Assembly (NCBI GenBank): GCA_048264125.1
Contig: JBLXDM010000010.1
Coordinates: 106,682 to 170,681 of the forward strand
Reading direction: 5' to 3'
From: M1-B18 sp048264125
GTDB taxonomy: Bacteria; Bacillota; Clostridia; Peptostreptococcales; Natronincolaceae
DNA length: 64,000 nucleotides
The notes beneath the pieces are model-generated. The model was given only the letters and a program-made list of their open reading frames with translations, was not told the DNA's origin and made no database searches. Shown one piece after another: positions 34,095 to 43,040 of this stretch. The position numbers and the translations under genes were made by a program. Each line of letters starts with the position of its first letter. Position 1 is the first letter of the stretch.

Positions 34095-34914
34095 TCAGCT
34101 CACCTCCAATTGAATGGGTTTTTAATATGATTGCCAAGGTTTCCTTCAGGTTTTCTCTGCTGACAATTTTATCTACAAAGCCCTTTTCCATTAAGAATTC
34201 TGATCTTTGAAAGCCTTCAGGCAGCTTTTGCTTAATCGTCTGCTCTATTACCCTTGGGCCGGCAAAGCCTATCAAGGCTCCCGGCTCAGCTAAGATGATA
34301 TCCCCCAGCATTGCAAAGCTGGCTGTAACTCCTCCGGTTGTAGGGTCCGTTAAAACAGATATATATAAAATTCCCTCCTCCGCCAATTTAGCCAATGCAG
34401 CCGAGGTTTTAGCCATTTGCATTAAAGACAAAATTCCCTCCTGCATTCTTGCACCACCTGAGGCAGTAAATATGATTAAGGGAAGTCTTTTTTCAATTGC
34501 TCCTTCAATGGCTCTGGTGAGCTTTTCTCCCACAGCCGTCCCCATGCTTCCCATCATAAAGCTGGGGTTCATAACACCGATGACGCAGCTCCTTCCCTTT
34601 ATTCTACCTTCTCCGGTTATAACGGCTTCTCTTTCATCGGTGGCTGCCACTGCTGCTGCCAGCTTTTCCCTGTACTCAGGAAAATCCAAAGGATTTGAGG
34701 CCTCCAGCTCTACATCGTATTCTATAAAGCTCCCTTCATCAATTATCTCATTAATCCTATCTCTTGCTCCGACTCTATCCCTCTTTTTCTGCTGCTTAAC
34801 ACTAGGAGAATCTGTCTCTTGCGCCTCCCTTATATCATTGGTTAATGGAGTAGCCCCTCCTTTATACATATTTATAGTGATATAGTTCTTTTTATTAAAG
34901 AGGTCCTTTAGCAT
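34087..34914 (-). CDS. accD: Acetyl-CoA carboxylase carboxyltransferase subunit beta, lacking the zinc ribbon
   Basis: The beta partner of AccA. The crotonase-like core is complete (VGARDRINEIIDEGSF, ASGGARMQEGILSLMQMAK, LTDPTTGGVTASFAM, IGFAGPRVIEQT). The N-terminal four-Cys zinc ribbon of ordinary AccD is missing: the region before residue 50 is NDIREAQETDSPSVKQQKKR and has no Cys. At 275 aa it is about 10-15 residues shorter than usual. Overlaps accC at its start (20 nt) and accA at its end, so translation is coupled. Confidence 0.94.
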   Translation of the reverse strand: MLKDLFNKKNYITINMYKGGATPLTNDIREAQETDSPSVKQQKKRDRVGARDRINEIIDEGSFIEYDVELEASNPLDFPEYREKLAAAVAATDEREAVITGEGRIKGRSCVIGVMNPSFMMGSMGTAVGEKLTRAIEGAIEKRLPLIIFTASGGARMQEGILSLMQMAKTSAALAKLAEEGILYISVLTDPTTGGVTASFAMLGDIILAEPGALIGFAGPRVIEQTIKQKLPEGFQRSEFLMEKGFVDKIVSRENLKETLAIILKTHSIGGELNV

Positions 34915-36274
34915 AGCTCAATCCCCCATTTTTCTTCAGCATTTCCTTCTCAATAAAGGAGGTATCGATTTTATTATCCCGAAGTCTTTTATTGTCGATT
35001 AGTTGTCTTTGAAAATCTATGTTGGTATTTATGCCGGTGATTACAATTTCCTCCAATGCCCTTTTCATTCTATCAAGAGCCTCCTGCCTATCCTTTCCCC
35101 ATACCAATAGCTTCCCTATCATGGAGTCATAGGTCGGTGGTATGCTATAGCCGCCATAGATGTGGCTATCTAATCTGACACCGTAGCCACCGGGTGGGAA
35201 ATATCCTTCTATCGTCCCGGGAGAAGGTCTAAAATCCATCTCAGGGTCCTCTGCATTTATTCTGCATTCTATTGCGTGACCATTTATTATGATGTCCTCC
35301 TGCTTAATTTCCAGAGCTTCCCCATAGGCAATTCGTATTTGCTGCTTTATTAAATCTATCCCGGTTGTCAGCTCCGTTACAGGATGCTCCACCTGTATTC
35401 TCGTATTCATTTCTATAAAGTAAAAATTATGATTCTTATCCAGCAGAAATTCAATGGTCCCTGCATTGATGTAATTTACAGCCCTTGCAGCCCTTACCGC
35501 CATCTCTCCCATTTGAGCCCTTAGGGCCTCACTTATAATGGTGCAGGGGGCCTCCTCCAGAAGCTTTTGATTTTTCCTCTGTAATGAACAATCCCTTTCA
35601 CCCAAGTGCACAATATTGCCGTGATGATCCGCCAGTATTTGAAATTCTATATGTCTGGGCTCCTCCACCAGCTTCTCCACATACATAGCATCATCGCCGA
35701 AGGCAGCTGCTGCTTCAGCCCTAGCCATGTTGAATTTCTCAACAAATTCCACCTCAGAAGCTACAATCCGCATGCCCTTTCCGCCCCCACCGCTGGCGGC
35801 CTTAATCATTATCGGAAAGCCGATGTCGGCTGCTGTTTTCAATGCCTCCTCAGCCCTATTGGTGGCAGTCTCTGACCCCGGTATTACAGGAACCCCTGCC
35901 GCTATCATTGTCCTTCTGGCCTCAGCCTTATTTCCCATTCTCTCCATATGCTCCTTATTTGGACCTATGAATTGTATGTTATTGAGGCTGCAGGCCTCAG
36001 CAAGCCTTGGACTTTCAGAAAGAAATCCATAGCCAGGGTGTATTGCATCGCTATTTGTAACTAAAGCTGCTGTGATTAAAGCCTCCAGATTGAGATAGCT
36101 TTTCTTCGCTGCAGCAGGCCCGATGCAAATCGCCTCGTCTGCCATATGGACATGTATGGAGGATTGATCTATTTCAGAATATACCGCCACTGTCCTTATC
36201 CCCATATCTTTGCAGGCTCTGATAATCCTGAGGGCAATTTCACCTCTATTGGCAATTAAAATCTTTTTGAACAT
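34895..36274 (-). CDS. accC: Biotin carboxylase
   Basis: ATP-grasp enzyme that carboxylates the biotin on AccB. Marks: KILIANRGEIALRIIRAC, the glycine loop KAASGGGGKGMR (about 160) and the EMNTRIQVEHPVTE active-site block (about 287). Length of 459 aa is normal. GGAGG before ATG, 4 nt after accB. Confidence 0.96.
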   Translation of the reverse strand: MFKKILIANRGEIALRIIRACKDMGIRTVAVYSEIDQSSIHVHMADEAICIGPAAAKKSYLNLEALITAALVTNSDAIHPGYGFLSESPRLAEACSLNNIQFIGPNKEHMERMGNKAEARRTMIAAGVPVIPGSETATNRAEEALKTAADIGFPIMIKAASGGGGKGMRIVASEVEFVEKFNMARAEAAAAFGDDAMYVEKLVEEPRHIEFQILADHHGNIVHLGERDCSLQRKNQKLLEEAPCTIISEALRAQMGEMAVRAARAVNYINAGTIEFLLDKNHNFYFIEMNTRIQVEHPVTELTTGIDLIKQQIRIAYGEALEIKQEDIIINGHAIECRINAEDPEMDFRPSPGTIEGYFPPGGYGVRLDSHIYGGYSIPPTYDSMIGKLLVWGKDRQEALDRMKRALEEIVITGINTNIDFQRQLIDNKRLRDNKIDTSFIEKEMLKKNGGLSYAKGPL

Positions 36275-36278
36275 GGGG

Positions 36279-36752
36279 CTACCTCCTGATTTTCATTATA
36301 GGCTGACCATATTGCAGAATATCTTCATCCTCACACATGATCTCGACTACAACTCCGGCTGTCTCAGACTTTATTTCATTCATCATCTTCATGGCCTCAA
36401 TAATACACAGGGTCTGGCCCTTTTCCACCCTGTCACCTGCCTTAACATAGGAGCTTGAGTCCGGACTTGACTTAGAATAGAAGGTTCCCACCATTGGGGA
36501 TTTCACTAGGTATGTAGAATCTGCCTTTTCCTCCTCAATCTGTAGCAGAGGCTGAACCTCTGCCTTCGCTTCAGCCGTTGGGACTTCGCTGCCCTTAGCA
36601 CCCTTCTCCTCCAATACTGCAGCTTTTCTGCTGCCTTCATTCAATAGTCCCTTATTTATTTTAATTTTTATATCTCCCTTTTCTATCTCTACCTGTTGAA
36701 TACTAGTTTTGTCAATCGTCAGTATTAGATCTCTAATATCCTTAATTTCCAT
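36279..36752 (-). CDS. accB: Biotin carboxyl carrier protein
   Basis: Carries the biotin on Lys in EAMKMMNE near residue 123. The N-terminal half is a flexible linker rich in Ala/Glu. First gene of accBCDA, with AAGGAGG before ATG. Length of 157 aa is normal. Confidence 0.96.
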   Translation of the reverse strand: MEIKDIRDLILTIDKTSIQQVEIEKGDIKIKINKGLLNEGSRKAAVLEEKGAKGSEVPTAEAKAEVQPLLQIEEEKADSTYLVKSPMVGTFYSKSSPDSSSYVKAGDRVEKGQTLCIIEAMKMMNEIKSETAGVVVEIMCEDEDILQYGQPIMKIRR

Positions 36753-36783
36753 AAAGCGCCTCCTTAAGTTGTTGTGTTGTTGG

Positions 36784-36808
36784 ACCTAGTATTATAACTA
36801 GGTACTAA
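36784..36808 (-). promoter_or_regulatory. FapR-like operator of the acc operon
   Basis: On the minus strand TTAGTACCTAGTTATAA agrees with 13 of 17 positions of the Bacillus FapR box, and a further inverted half (ACTAGGT) follows. The site covers the probable transcription start. FapR senses malonyl-CoA; whether this organism has it is not visible here. Confidence 0.5.
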
Positions 36809-36816
36809 TATCTGAT

Positions 36817-36846
36817 ATTATATCATGAGGATATTTAGAAATGCAA
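36817..36846 (-). promoter_or_regulatory. Promoter of accBCDA
   Basis: TTGCAT (36841-36846) and TATAAT (36817-36822) on the minus strand with an 18-bp spacer, just upstream of the FapR-like site. Confidence 0.65.
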
Positions 36847-36900
36847 CTATCCATATCTATTATTGCATTTTATATAGATAGGATGCTTTCCTTGTTTATG

Positions 36901-37027
36901 AGTGATTGTGCAATTCCTGGAGGAATGGAATTAGAAACCTATTTCAGGTGATATTCATAAGGCTCAGGCGGCAGCAGAATGGGCTAATGCCGTTGTTAAG
37001 CAAACCTCAGCTGATAAAGGCGAGTAA
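36901..37027 (+). pseudogene. Possible gene remnant
   Basis: ATGAGTGATTGTGC opens MSDCAIPGGMELETYF and stops. In another frame the sequence continues as GDIHKAQAAAEWANAVVKQT and ends with TAA at about 37027. The protein-like character in two frames suggests a frameshifted remnant of a small gene. Family not recognised; the evidence is weak. Confidence 0.25.
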
Positions 37028-37052
37028 AAAAAGGTAGCATCAGCATGCCACC
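37026..37052 (-). terminator. Terminator of the DUF1801 gene
   Basis: Minus-strand GGTGGCAT/ATGCTACC stem (one mismatch) followed by TTTTTTT. Confidence 0.8.
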
Positions 37053-37439
37053 TCATTTCCTTTTGTTGATCTTTTCCTCAACCTTCTTTACATTTTCTAT
37101 TACTCTGAACTTCACTATCCTGCTTATTAATGTGTAGGGCATTGGCTTATCTAAGGGAAACTGCACTGAGCCCTTGGCTCCCTTATATACCGACAGCTCC
37201 TCTTTAAAGGCTTCAATACCACTGGGGGCGGGATAGAAGCCGATATGCCCTTTATAGGCTGCAAAATGCACTAAATTACCATATAAATAGAAGGTGGGCA
37301 TCTGATAGCTTATTTTCTCCGTAGCCTCCGGTGCTGCCTCCTTTATGACCTTTCTAATTTCAGACAATATTTCTTGAGTTTCCGGAGGGAATTTTGATAT
37401 ATATTCATCTATTGAAGCAGGTACCGTATTTGTATCCAT
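37053..37439 (-). CDS. DUF1801 (YdhG-like) protein
   Basis: 128 aa protein of the DUF1801/YdhG family, some of which are annotated as iron chaperones on thin evidence. Marks: IDEYISKFPPETQEILSEIR, EKISYQMPTFYLYGNLVHFAAYK, IGFYPAPSGIEAF. Length and start are normal. Cytoplasmic, role unknown. Confidence 0.9.
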   Translation of the reverse strand: MDTNTVPASIDEYISKFPPETQEILSEIRKVIKEAAPEATEKISYQMPTFYLYGNLVHFAAYKGHIGFYPAPSGIEAFKEELSVYKGAKGSVQFPLDKPMPYTLISRIVKFRVIENVKKVEEKINKRK

Positions 37440-37509
37440 GTAATAGCTCCCTTCATCAATCTTTTTGTCTTAATTATAGCGAGTACCTCATGGTAAAATC
37501 CTTGGAAAT

Positions 37510-37605
37510 TACCTTGCTACATATCCATATAGCTGCATTGTCATCAATCGCAAAATTACTCAATATTCCTTCTTCCTCCGCTTTGCACTATGAAAATTAT
37601 CCTCA
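37510..37605. repeat. Repeat family B, diverged copy
   Basis: Matches 3509-3600: TGTCATCAATCGCAAAA, CAATATTCCTTCTTCCTC and GGATTAG-like ends. Only the left end (ACCTTGC) is clear. Confidence 0.5.
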
Positions 37606-37661
37606 AGGATTAGCCCAAGTTTAACTGTAGGAGGTATTAATTCATTTTTCTTCTCGATACA

Positions 37662-39122
37662 CTAAAAAACCAATAGGTTGTCATAGCCTATGTCCTTGTA
37701 TTGTATTTGAAAGCTTAAGGGATGCTTATTACCGGGACTCCATTCGTAGGTCTTAGTGACAAATGTAATCCCCGTGTCATTTATAGTGAAGCCCATCCCT
37801 GGAAGCAGCTTCTCCTTTTCGGGACTTACTGGTAAATTATACTCTCTAATCGCTTTTTCTAAACCATCTATCAGGATGGGCATATAGTCATAATCCGCTG
37901 CAAATATATCCTCTAGCTCTAGCTGCTGCCCCGTCTCCGAGTAAACATAGCTATCTTCTTTCCATAGACCCTCATTGCCATTGCTGAAATATACATGACA
38001 GCTGATATTTAAATACCGTCCTGCTTGGTAGACATATATTCTCTGCTCCACATAATTTAGAGACTCTGCAATTACCGAGTCTAATACAAAGGCCTCCTGT
38101 TCAGCTCTGAAGGCTTTAATTTGTTCCACTAAAGTCTCCTCTAAATCCTCCGGATAGCTTATATTCACCTCCCAGCGGGCATTGTCTTTTTCAAGGCTAG
38201 AATATTCATATTTCCTTTTGCTGCTATAGCTTCCAAACAAACGCTTCTCAGTTGCCCCACTGGTATATATATTGATGCCCTCTTCATAGAAACGTTCAGC
38301 AATGGCTATGCTTCCTCTACAGGCACTATATGGCACTTCAATTACCCTTGTATTAAAACCAATATCAAATTCAGGATTGTTATAGTTAATTATCACATTA
38401 ACGCCATTGTTGGTTAAATAAAACCTCTGACCATGCTTTATACCCTTAAAGGGTGCTACCAGGCCATAATAATCAAACTCACCAATGCTAAAGGCGGTCT
38501 TATAGCCGTTAATATTCTCTGCTATTACACTATTTATAATCTCCCATGGGTCTATATCATTTACAAAGACATCCTCAAGAGAAAACTGCTCTCCAGTATT
38601 CAAATCAAAATTTAGGCCTTCATCCATATTCATATATTTATATCCATATTTCTGGGTTTCCAGATTAACCGCCACATAAGCAACCACCGATAACACATTA
38701 TTGCTGTTAAAGGTGGAGGAAATCGTAAGATGTGCGCCACTTACTTTGGTATCCTCCTGCATGAGGGTCTGAGCCCCTCTAAAGGGCATGGCCTTTTTAA
38801 ATTCAGCATAGGGCAGCATCTGATCAAAGAGCGCCTTGATGTCTTCGTTTATCTTTGCTTCTACAGCCTTATCCTGTAATCCGCTTATTTGAATATAGTT
38901 AAACTGCTGACTTTCTGTATTTTTAACCTGAATATCCTTTATTTCTATCGGGTTATCAATGCCGGCGTAAAGCGCAGCAGGACTATATACAGCCCTTCCC
39001 ATGAGGGAATACTCAACCTCGCCATCTTCCTTTTTGTCTGCCACCTTCTCAAGGTTAGCACTACAGCCGATAATAAGCGTTGAAACCAGTATGCATACCA
39101 GACCTCTACTTAATTTTAACAT
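37662..39122 (-). CDS. Lipoprotein with RsiV-like (DUF3298) repeats
   Basis: The lipobox LIIGC is near residue 20. The rest contains two DUF3298/DUF4163-like halves (YIQISGLQDKAVEAKINEDI and later SLNYVEQRIYVYQAG...LNISCHVYF), each about 200 aa, as in RsiV-type extracellular proteins. ATG at 39122 is chosen since it gives the signal peptide; GGAGG lies 10 nt upstream. It overlaps the PstS-like gene by 17 nt, suggesting that the two lipoproteins act together. Confidence 0.75.
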   Translation of the reverse strand: MLKLSRGLVCILVSTLIIGCSANLEKVADKKEDGEVEYSLMGRAVYSPAALYAGIDNPIEIKDIQVKNTESQQFNYIQISGLQDKAVEAKINEDIKALFDQMLPYAEFKKAMPFRGAQTLMQEDTKVSGAHLTISSTFNSNNVLSVVAYVAVNLETQKYGYKYMNMDEGLNFDLNTGEQFSLEDVFVNDIDPWEIINSVIAENINGYKTAFSIGEFDYYGLVAPFKGIKHGQRFYLTNNGVNVIINYNNPEFDIGFNTRVIEVPYSACRGSIAIAERFYEEGINIYTSGATEKRLFGSYSSKRKYEYSSLEKDNARWEVNISYPEDLEETLVEQIKAFRAEQEAFVLDSVIAESLNYVEQRIYVYQAGRYLNISCHVYFSNGNEGLWKEDSYVYSETGQQLELEDIFAADYDYMPILIDGLEKAIREYNLPVSPEKEKLLPGMGFTINDTGITFVTKTYEWSPGNKHPLSFQIQYKDIGYDNLLVF

Positions 39123-39984
39123 AACCGGTATCCTCCGCCAGCTGCTGCCCCTCTTCAGACAGTATCCATTCCAGCAATTTTCGCGCTGAGCTGTCCTTTG
39201 GCTCGTCACTTCGTAGCACTGCATAATATGCGGTTTTTATAGGATATTCGCCTGTTCTTATAGTCTCCTTGTCGGGATAAACCCCATCTATCTCTAAAAG
39301 CTTCACCAGCTCATTTCCCCACATATCTACTACAAAGTAGTAATAGGAATAGCCTAAGCCACTTTCGTCATTTTTATAGGCGGCAATAGCATCAATCAGC
39401 CCACCCATGCCAGCTATAACCTTTTCTGTCGGAGCCTCCATTGGCTCTAGGTCCTCCATTACCAATTCTAGAAAGCCCGTTTGGCTGCCTGAGTTAACAG
39501 GCCTTTGATAGGCTATAATAGGCACATCCTGTCCACCTACCTCCGACCAATTGTTAATATTTCCTGCGTAAATCTGTCTAACCTCCTCTAGGGTAAGGTC
39601 ATTAACAGGGTTTTCTGCATGGGTCAAAAATACAAAGGCCTCACTGACAATCGGTACTACCTCTAAGGAAATCCCCTTTTCCTTTGCCAAGGCCAGCTCC
39701 TCCTCTGAGGGCGAGGTTACGAATATGATATCTGCATTATTGTTTACTAGGTTTACATATGCCTCGTGGGTTTTATTGTGAAGTATATAGGGCCTTACCT
39801 CCTCGATATCCAATCCCGTCAGCCTTGTAGCGATTGCCTCCGAGAGAGGAATTGTGACCGTAGAGCCATCGACCCTTGGGTAATCTGCTAATTCAAAGCT
39901 TAATCCCTTCCCTTTACATCCAGTCAATATACTAGTTAAAATCATCACAAGCATTAATAAAACAGTAGTCCTTTTCATTTTCAA
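39106..39984 (-). CDS. PstS-like substrate-binding lipoprotein
   Basis: Lipobox LTGC near residue 20. Type II PBP fold with blocks like VDGSTVTIPLSEA (about 37), DIIFVTSPSEEE, and YAGNINNWSEVGGQDVPIIAYQRPVNSGSQTGF (phosphate-binding-like loop: NSGSQTGF). No permease or ATPase gene is next to it, so it may be a sensor or a supplier to a separate transporter. First gene of a coupled pair. Confidence 0.8.
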   Translation of the reverse strand: MKMKRTTVLLMLVMILTSILTGCKGKGLSFELADYPRVDGSTVTIPLSEAIATRLTGLDIEEVRPYILHNKTHEAYVNLVNNNADIIFVTSPSEEELALAKEKGISLEVVPIVSEAFVFLTHAENPVNDLTLEEVRQIYAGNINNWSEVGGQDVPIIAYQRPVNSGSQTGFLELVMEDLEPMEAPTEKVIAGMGGLIDAIAAYKNDESGLGYSYYYFVVDMWGNELVKLLEIDGVYPDKETIRTGEYPIKTAYYAVLRSDEPKDSSARKLLEWILSEEGQQLAEDTGYVKIK

Positions 39985-40137
39985 ACCTCCTCATATAAAG
40001 TGGTTATCTATCACTGCTTACATTTTATCATTTTTTCCAGACAACTACCATATATAGGCAGCAAAAGCATCTTATAAGCTTTGTTTGTTTATCAAAATGG
40101 CAATATCCACCAGCATCGCCGGTGAATATTTTTAGCT

Positions 40138-41142
40138 TTATTTCTCTGAATATAATTTAGCAATTTCTTCAAAGGCCTTCTTTGGCTCCCAATAGCCTGC
40201 TTCATAATTGAACTCCTCGGAAAAGGATTTTACTATCGCAAAGCTGGCCATGTCCAAATCATAAAGAGGGTCCTGGGAATGTATGTAGCTGGGTTCAATA
40301 AATTGAAAGGCGAAGGCTCCTGCTATCCCCTCCTGATGAAATATTTCTAAAAGCTCCCGGATATAATTGGCCTGAGTCTCCTCACTTCTTATATAGCCAC
40401 CATGCTTCAGCTTGGGTCTTTGTAGACTGCTCCAATCCACTATATAATCCCCTGAGCCTCCTTTTTTGTCAGCACCCTTGTAGGTGCAGCAACCGAACTC
40501 AGTAATTACTATTGGCTTCCTATATTTATGAAAATCCCTCAAATTTTTAGCATAGCTTGAATAATTCGAGGCTTCTCGATAATAATTTAAACCGATAATA
40601 TTAAATTCCTTCCAATCAACATCCTCCCAAATCCCAGAGCCGTAGGTTATCCTACCCTTAAAGCTTTCCTTTGCAGCCCTGGTGGCCTCCTTTAAATGTT
40701 TGTTTAGCCTTTTACTGAAGAAGGCTAGAAAGGGCCATAGAAAAAGCAGCTTTGAAACTCTTTTAGCATAGGTTTTCCCGGGTATTATCCCCGACATAAA
40801 TATGCTGAGCTCACAGCCTATATTTAAGGTTACCACTGAATGCTTTAATCTTAGCTCCTCTGCCGCCTTTGCCAGCTCAGATAAATGCACCAGCATTTCC
40901 TCAGGAGTAGCATCTATTAATCTCGGCTGCAGCCATACCTTCAGCCCCTCCTCCAATGCCACCTTGCTACAGTCGACTAATCGTTGAATTTCACTGCCAT
41001 ATATCTGAATGGAATCACAGTGAAGCTGATGGGCTATTACCTTTATCTCCCTTTGCATTAGCTCATGACTCCATACCCCTCCGGATAAAAAGCCAGCAGC
41101 ATAATTTGTACCTGTATCATAGCTTATACCTTTATATTCCAT
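40138..41142 (-). CDS. TIM-barrel glycosidase-like protein (annotated elsewhere as abortive infection protein)
   Basis: Resembles a group of bacterial proteins sometimes labelled abortive phage infection, whose fold looks like a GH5/GH113-type TIM barrel. Marks: KGISYDTGTNY at the start, VVTLNIGCELSIFMSG (Glu near residue 113) and PIVITEFGCCTYKG (putative catalytic Glu near 217). No signal peptide. Enzyme activity is possible but unproved; phage defence is not supported by neighbours. ATG at 41142 has GAGGG 5 nt upstream; the longer form from 41169 runs into a repeat. Confidence 0.7.
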   Translation of the reverse strand: MEYKGISYDTGTNYAAGFLSGGVWSHELMQREIKVIAHQLHCDSIQIYGSEIQRLVDCSKVALEEGLKVWLQPRLIDATPEEMLVHLSELAKAAEELRLKHSVVTLNIGCELSIFMSGIIPGKTYAKRVSKLLFLWPFLAFFSKRLNKHLKEATRAAKESFKGRITYGSGIWEDVDWKEFNIIGLNYYREASNYSSYAKNLRDFHKYRKPIVITEFGCCTYKGADKKGGSGDYIVDWSSLQRPKLKHGGYIRSEETQANYIRELLEIFHQEGIAGAFAFQFIEPSYIHSQDPLYDLDMASFAIVKSFSEEFNYEAGYWEPKKAFEEIAKLYSEK

Positions 41143-41158
41143 TTCAACCCTCCTCAAA

Positions 41159-41258
41159 ACACACAACACAAGGGGACGGTTCTCTTGTGTTCTATTTTTA
41201 TTTCCTATTTAGAACACAGAGGGACGCAGAACACACAAGAACCGTCCCTCTGTGTTCT
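41159..41258. repeat. RAYT-associated REP pair
   Basis: Two palindromic units: AACACAAGGGGACGG...TCTTGTGTT (41165-41191) and the opposite ACAAGAACCGTCCCTCTG unit (41212-41258) frame about 20 bp. They match the REP ends of the RAYT element at 48548-49448. Confidence 0.8.
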
Positions 41259-41260
41259 AC

Positions 41261-41869
41261 TTAGCTGTTTTTCCAATATTGAATTGCCAGCTGTGTACGG
41301 TCCCTCATCTCCAGCTTGTCAAGGATAACAGACAATGTATTCCTTACCGTCCCTTCGCTTATATACAGCTGCTGAGCAATTTCCCTGTTGGAGAGGCCCT
41401 CCGCCACCAGCTCTGCTATAGCTCTTTCCCTTGGTGATAGCTCCTCAAATTTATCTGTCTTAGACTGCTGCAGCAGCTTTCCTAGTACATCAGTGTCTAA
41501 AACCGATACACCGGAATATAGGGACCTTATCTGCTGAGCCATGCCGGAAACCTCCGTAGATTTTATAAGATATCCCTCTGCACCTGCCAGAATAGCCAAT
41601 CTGATATTTTTCTCGTCCTGAAAGGTGGTGAGCATCATAATTCTTATATCGGGCCAGCTTCGTTTTATCTCTCTTGCTGCCTGAATTCCATCCATCACCG
41701 GCATCTGGATATCCATCAGTATTACATCTGGTTTTTCACTATGACAGCATTCTATTGCCTCAGTGCCATTGCTGGCGGTAGCTATTACCTCCATATCCGC
41801 TTCTCTGGAAAGCAGTACCTTAAGGCTTTGACATACCAGGAGATCATCATCTACAATTATAATTTTCAC
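41261..41869 (-). CDS. NarL/LiaR-type response regulator
   Basis: Receiver (phosphoacceptor Asp in VILMDIQMPVMDG, about residue 53) and LuxR-type helix-turn-helix (LSPRERAIAELVAEGLSNREIAQQL). Overlaps the kinase gene by 4 nt. Likely controls the ABC exporter genes upstream. Confidence 0.93.
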   Translation of the reverse strand: MKIIIVDDDLLVCQSLKVLLSREADMEVIATASNGTEAIECCHSEKPDVILMDIQMPVMDGIQAAREIKRSWPDIRIMMLTTFQDEKNIRLAILAGAEGYLIKSTEVSGMAQQIRSLYSGVSVLDTDVLGKLLQQSKTDKFEELSPRERAIAELVAEGLSNREIAQQLYISEGTVRNTLSVILDKLEMRDRTQLAIQYWKNS

Positions 41870-42978
41870 TTCAAATTACCTCCCATACCTTTGCCAATGG
41901 GTAAAACACATATTAAATGAAAGTCTTCCTTAGCAGCTACAGCTATACTACCGCCGATTGCCCTTGCCCTAAGCCTCAGATTCCTTAGCCCTACACCACC
42001 GCCTATATCCTTATTTATAACACCATCATTATGAATGCCAAGTCTGACTATATTGGGAGTGACATCCAGCTTTACATCAACTCCAGTGGCTTTTGAGTGG
42101 CGTATTACATTAGTCAGTGCCTCCTTCAAGCATGGCTCCAGTATACCCCATAGGTAAGCAGGAACCTCAAGGGTGTCACCATAAATTTCAAGGCTTATCG
42201 GGCAAGCTGTGAAGCCATCACAAATTTCCTTCAGCCTCTCGATGCCTATAGTAACATTTGGCTTCATATTATAAACAGCCTCTCTCAGCTGCAGGGCGCT
42301 ATTATTTAGTCGCTGCTGTGCCTTATTGAACATATCCTTAGCCTGAGGGTCAGCTTCCCGCCATAGCTGTTCAAAGGCCTGAAGCGCTAAAACCGCCGCG
42401 GTTATTTCGTGTCCTACATCATCATGTAAATCCTGCGCTATACGGTTTCTTTCTGCCAGCTCTGCATTACGAGCGGCCTGCACATTAGCAACCAACAAAT
42501 CTCCCTTTAGGCTCTCCAGCTCATACCTGTCTTTTCTTTGCCAGTCGGCCTCCTGCTGATACAAGCCCTTCTCACGATGCCAGCCCCGTATTATGCGGCC
42601 AGAAAATATAGACTGGAGGTAAACTGCCGTTAAAGGCAAGGACATCTGGGAGCCAAATAATAAAAAAATAGCAATGGGGGCTGCAAAGTAAATAGTTCCA
42701 TTTAAATTTATTTCAAATAAAGATATTGCCAATCCGTAGGCAGCATTAGGCCAAAAAGGCATAAGAATGAAGCAGGCGGCCTGGTCAAATAGCACTGTCC
42801 ATGATGGCAATTCAAAACGCCACCGGGCTAAAGCCATGATTGACAAAAAGAGCAGAAGGACTACCCCCAGCTTATCACCTTGATCCTGCAACCAAAGTAA
42901 AGCTAATAGAAGTAATCCAAGCATTCTCCATAGTATTGCAAAAGTCCTTGGTCCCTGTGAATCCCCTTCGCCCATCAT
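41866..42978 (-). CDS. HisKA_3 sensor histidine kinase (DesK/LiaS type)
   Basis: Five to six membrane segments in residues 10-130 without a large external loop. HisKA_3 block RNRIAQDLHDDVGHEITA with phosphoacceptor His near 195, and the HATPase domain ends VGLRNLRLRARAIGG. Such kinases sense membrane or envelope stress. ATG at 42978 or 42975. Partner of the response regulator. Confidence 0.92.
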   Translation of the reverse strand: MMGEGDSQGPRTFAILWRMLGLLLLALLWLQDQGDKLGVVLLLFLSIMALARWRFELPSWTVLFDQAACFILMPFWPNAAYGLAISLFEINLNGTIYFAAPIAIFLLFGSQMSLPLTAVYLQSIFSGRIIRGWHREKGLYQQEADWQRKDRYELESLKGDLLVANVQAARNAELAERNRIAQDLHDDVGHEITAAVLALQAFEQLWREADPQAKDMFNKAQQRLNNSALQLREAVYNMKPNVTIGIERLKEICDGFTACPISLEIYGDTLEVPAYLWGILEPCLKEALTNVIRHSKATGVDVKLDVTPNIVRLGIHNDGVINKDIGGGVGLRNLRLRARAIGGSIAVAAKEDFHLICVLPIGKGMGGNLK

Positions 42979-43040
42979 AAAATATCTGTCCTCCTACTGC
43001 TTTATAATATAAAAAGTTTGTCTTTTGTATTTATACGCTC

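Noticed and set aside
40138..41142. Possible phage-defence role for the gene sometimes labelled abortive infection protein
   Set aside because: Label derives from automatic annotation; the sequence looks like a TIM-barrel glycosidase and no defence genes are nearby.
41159..41258. Possible CRISPR-like repeat
   Set aside because: Repeats are palindromic REP units, in opposite orientations and without regular spacers; they match the RAYT element ends.
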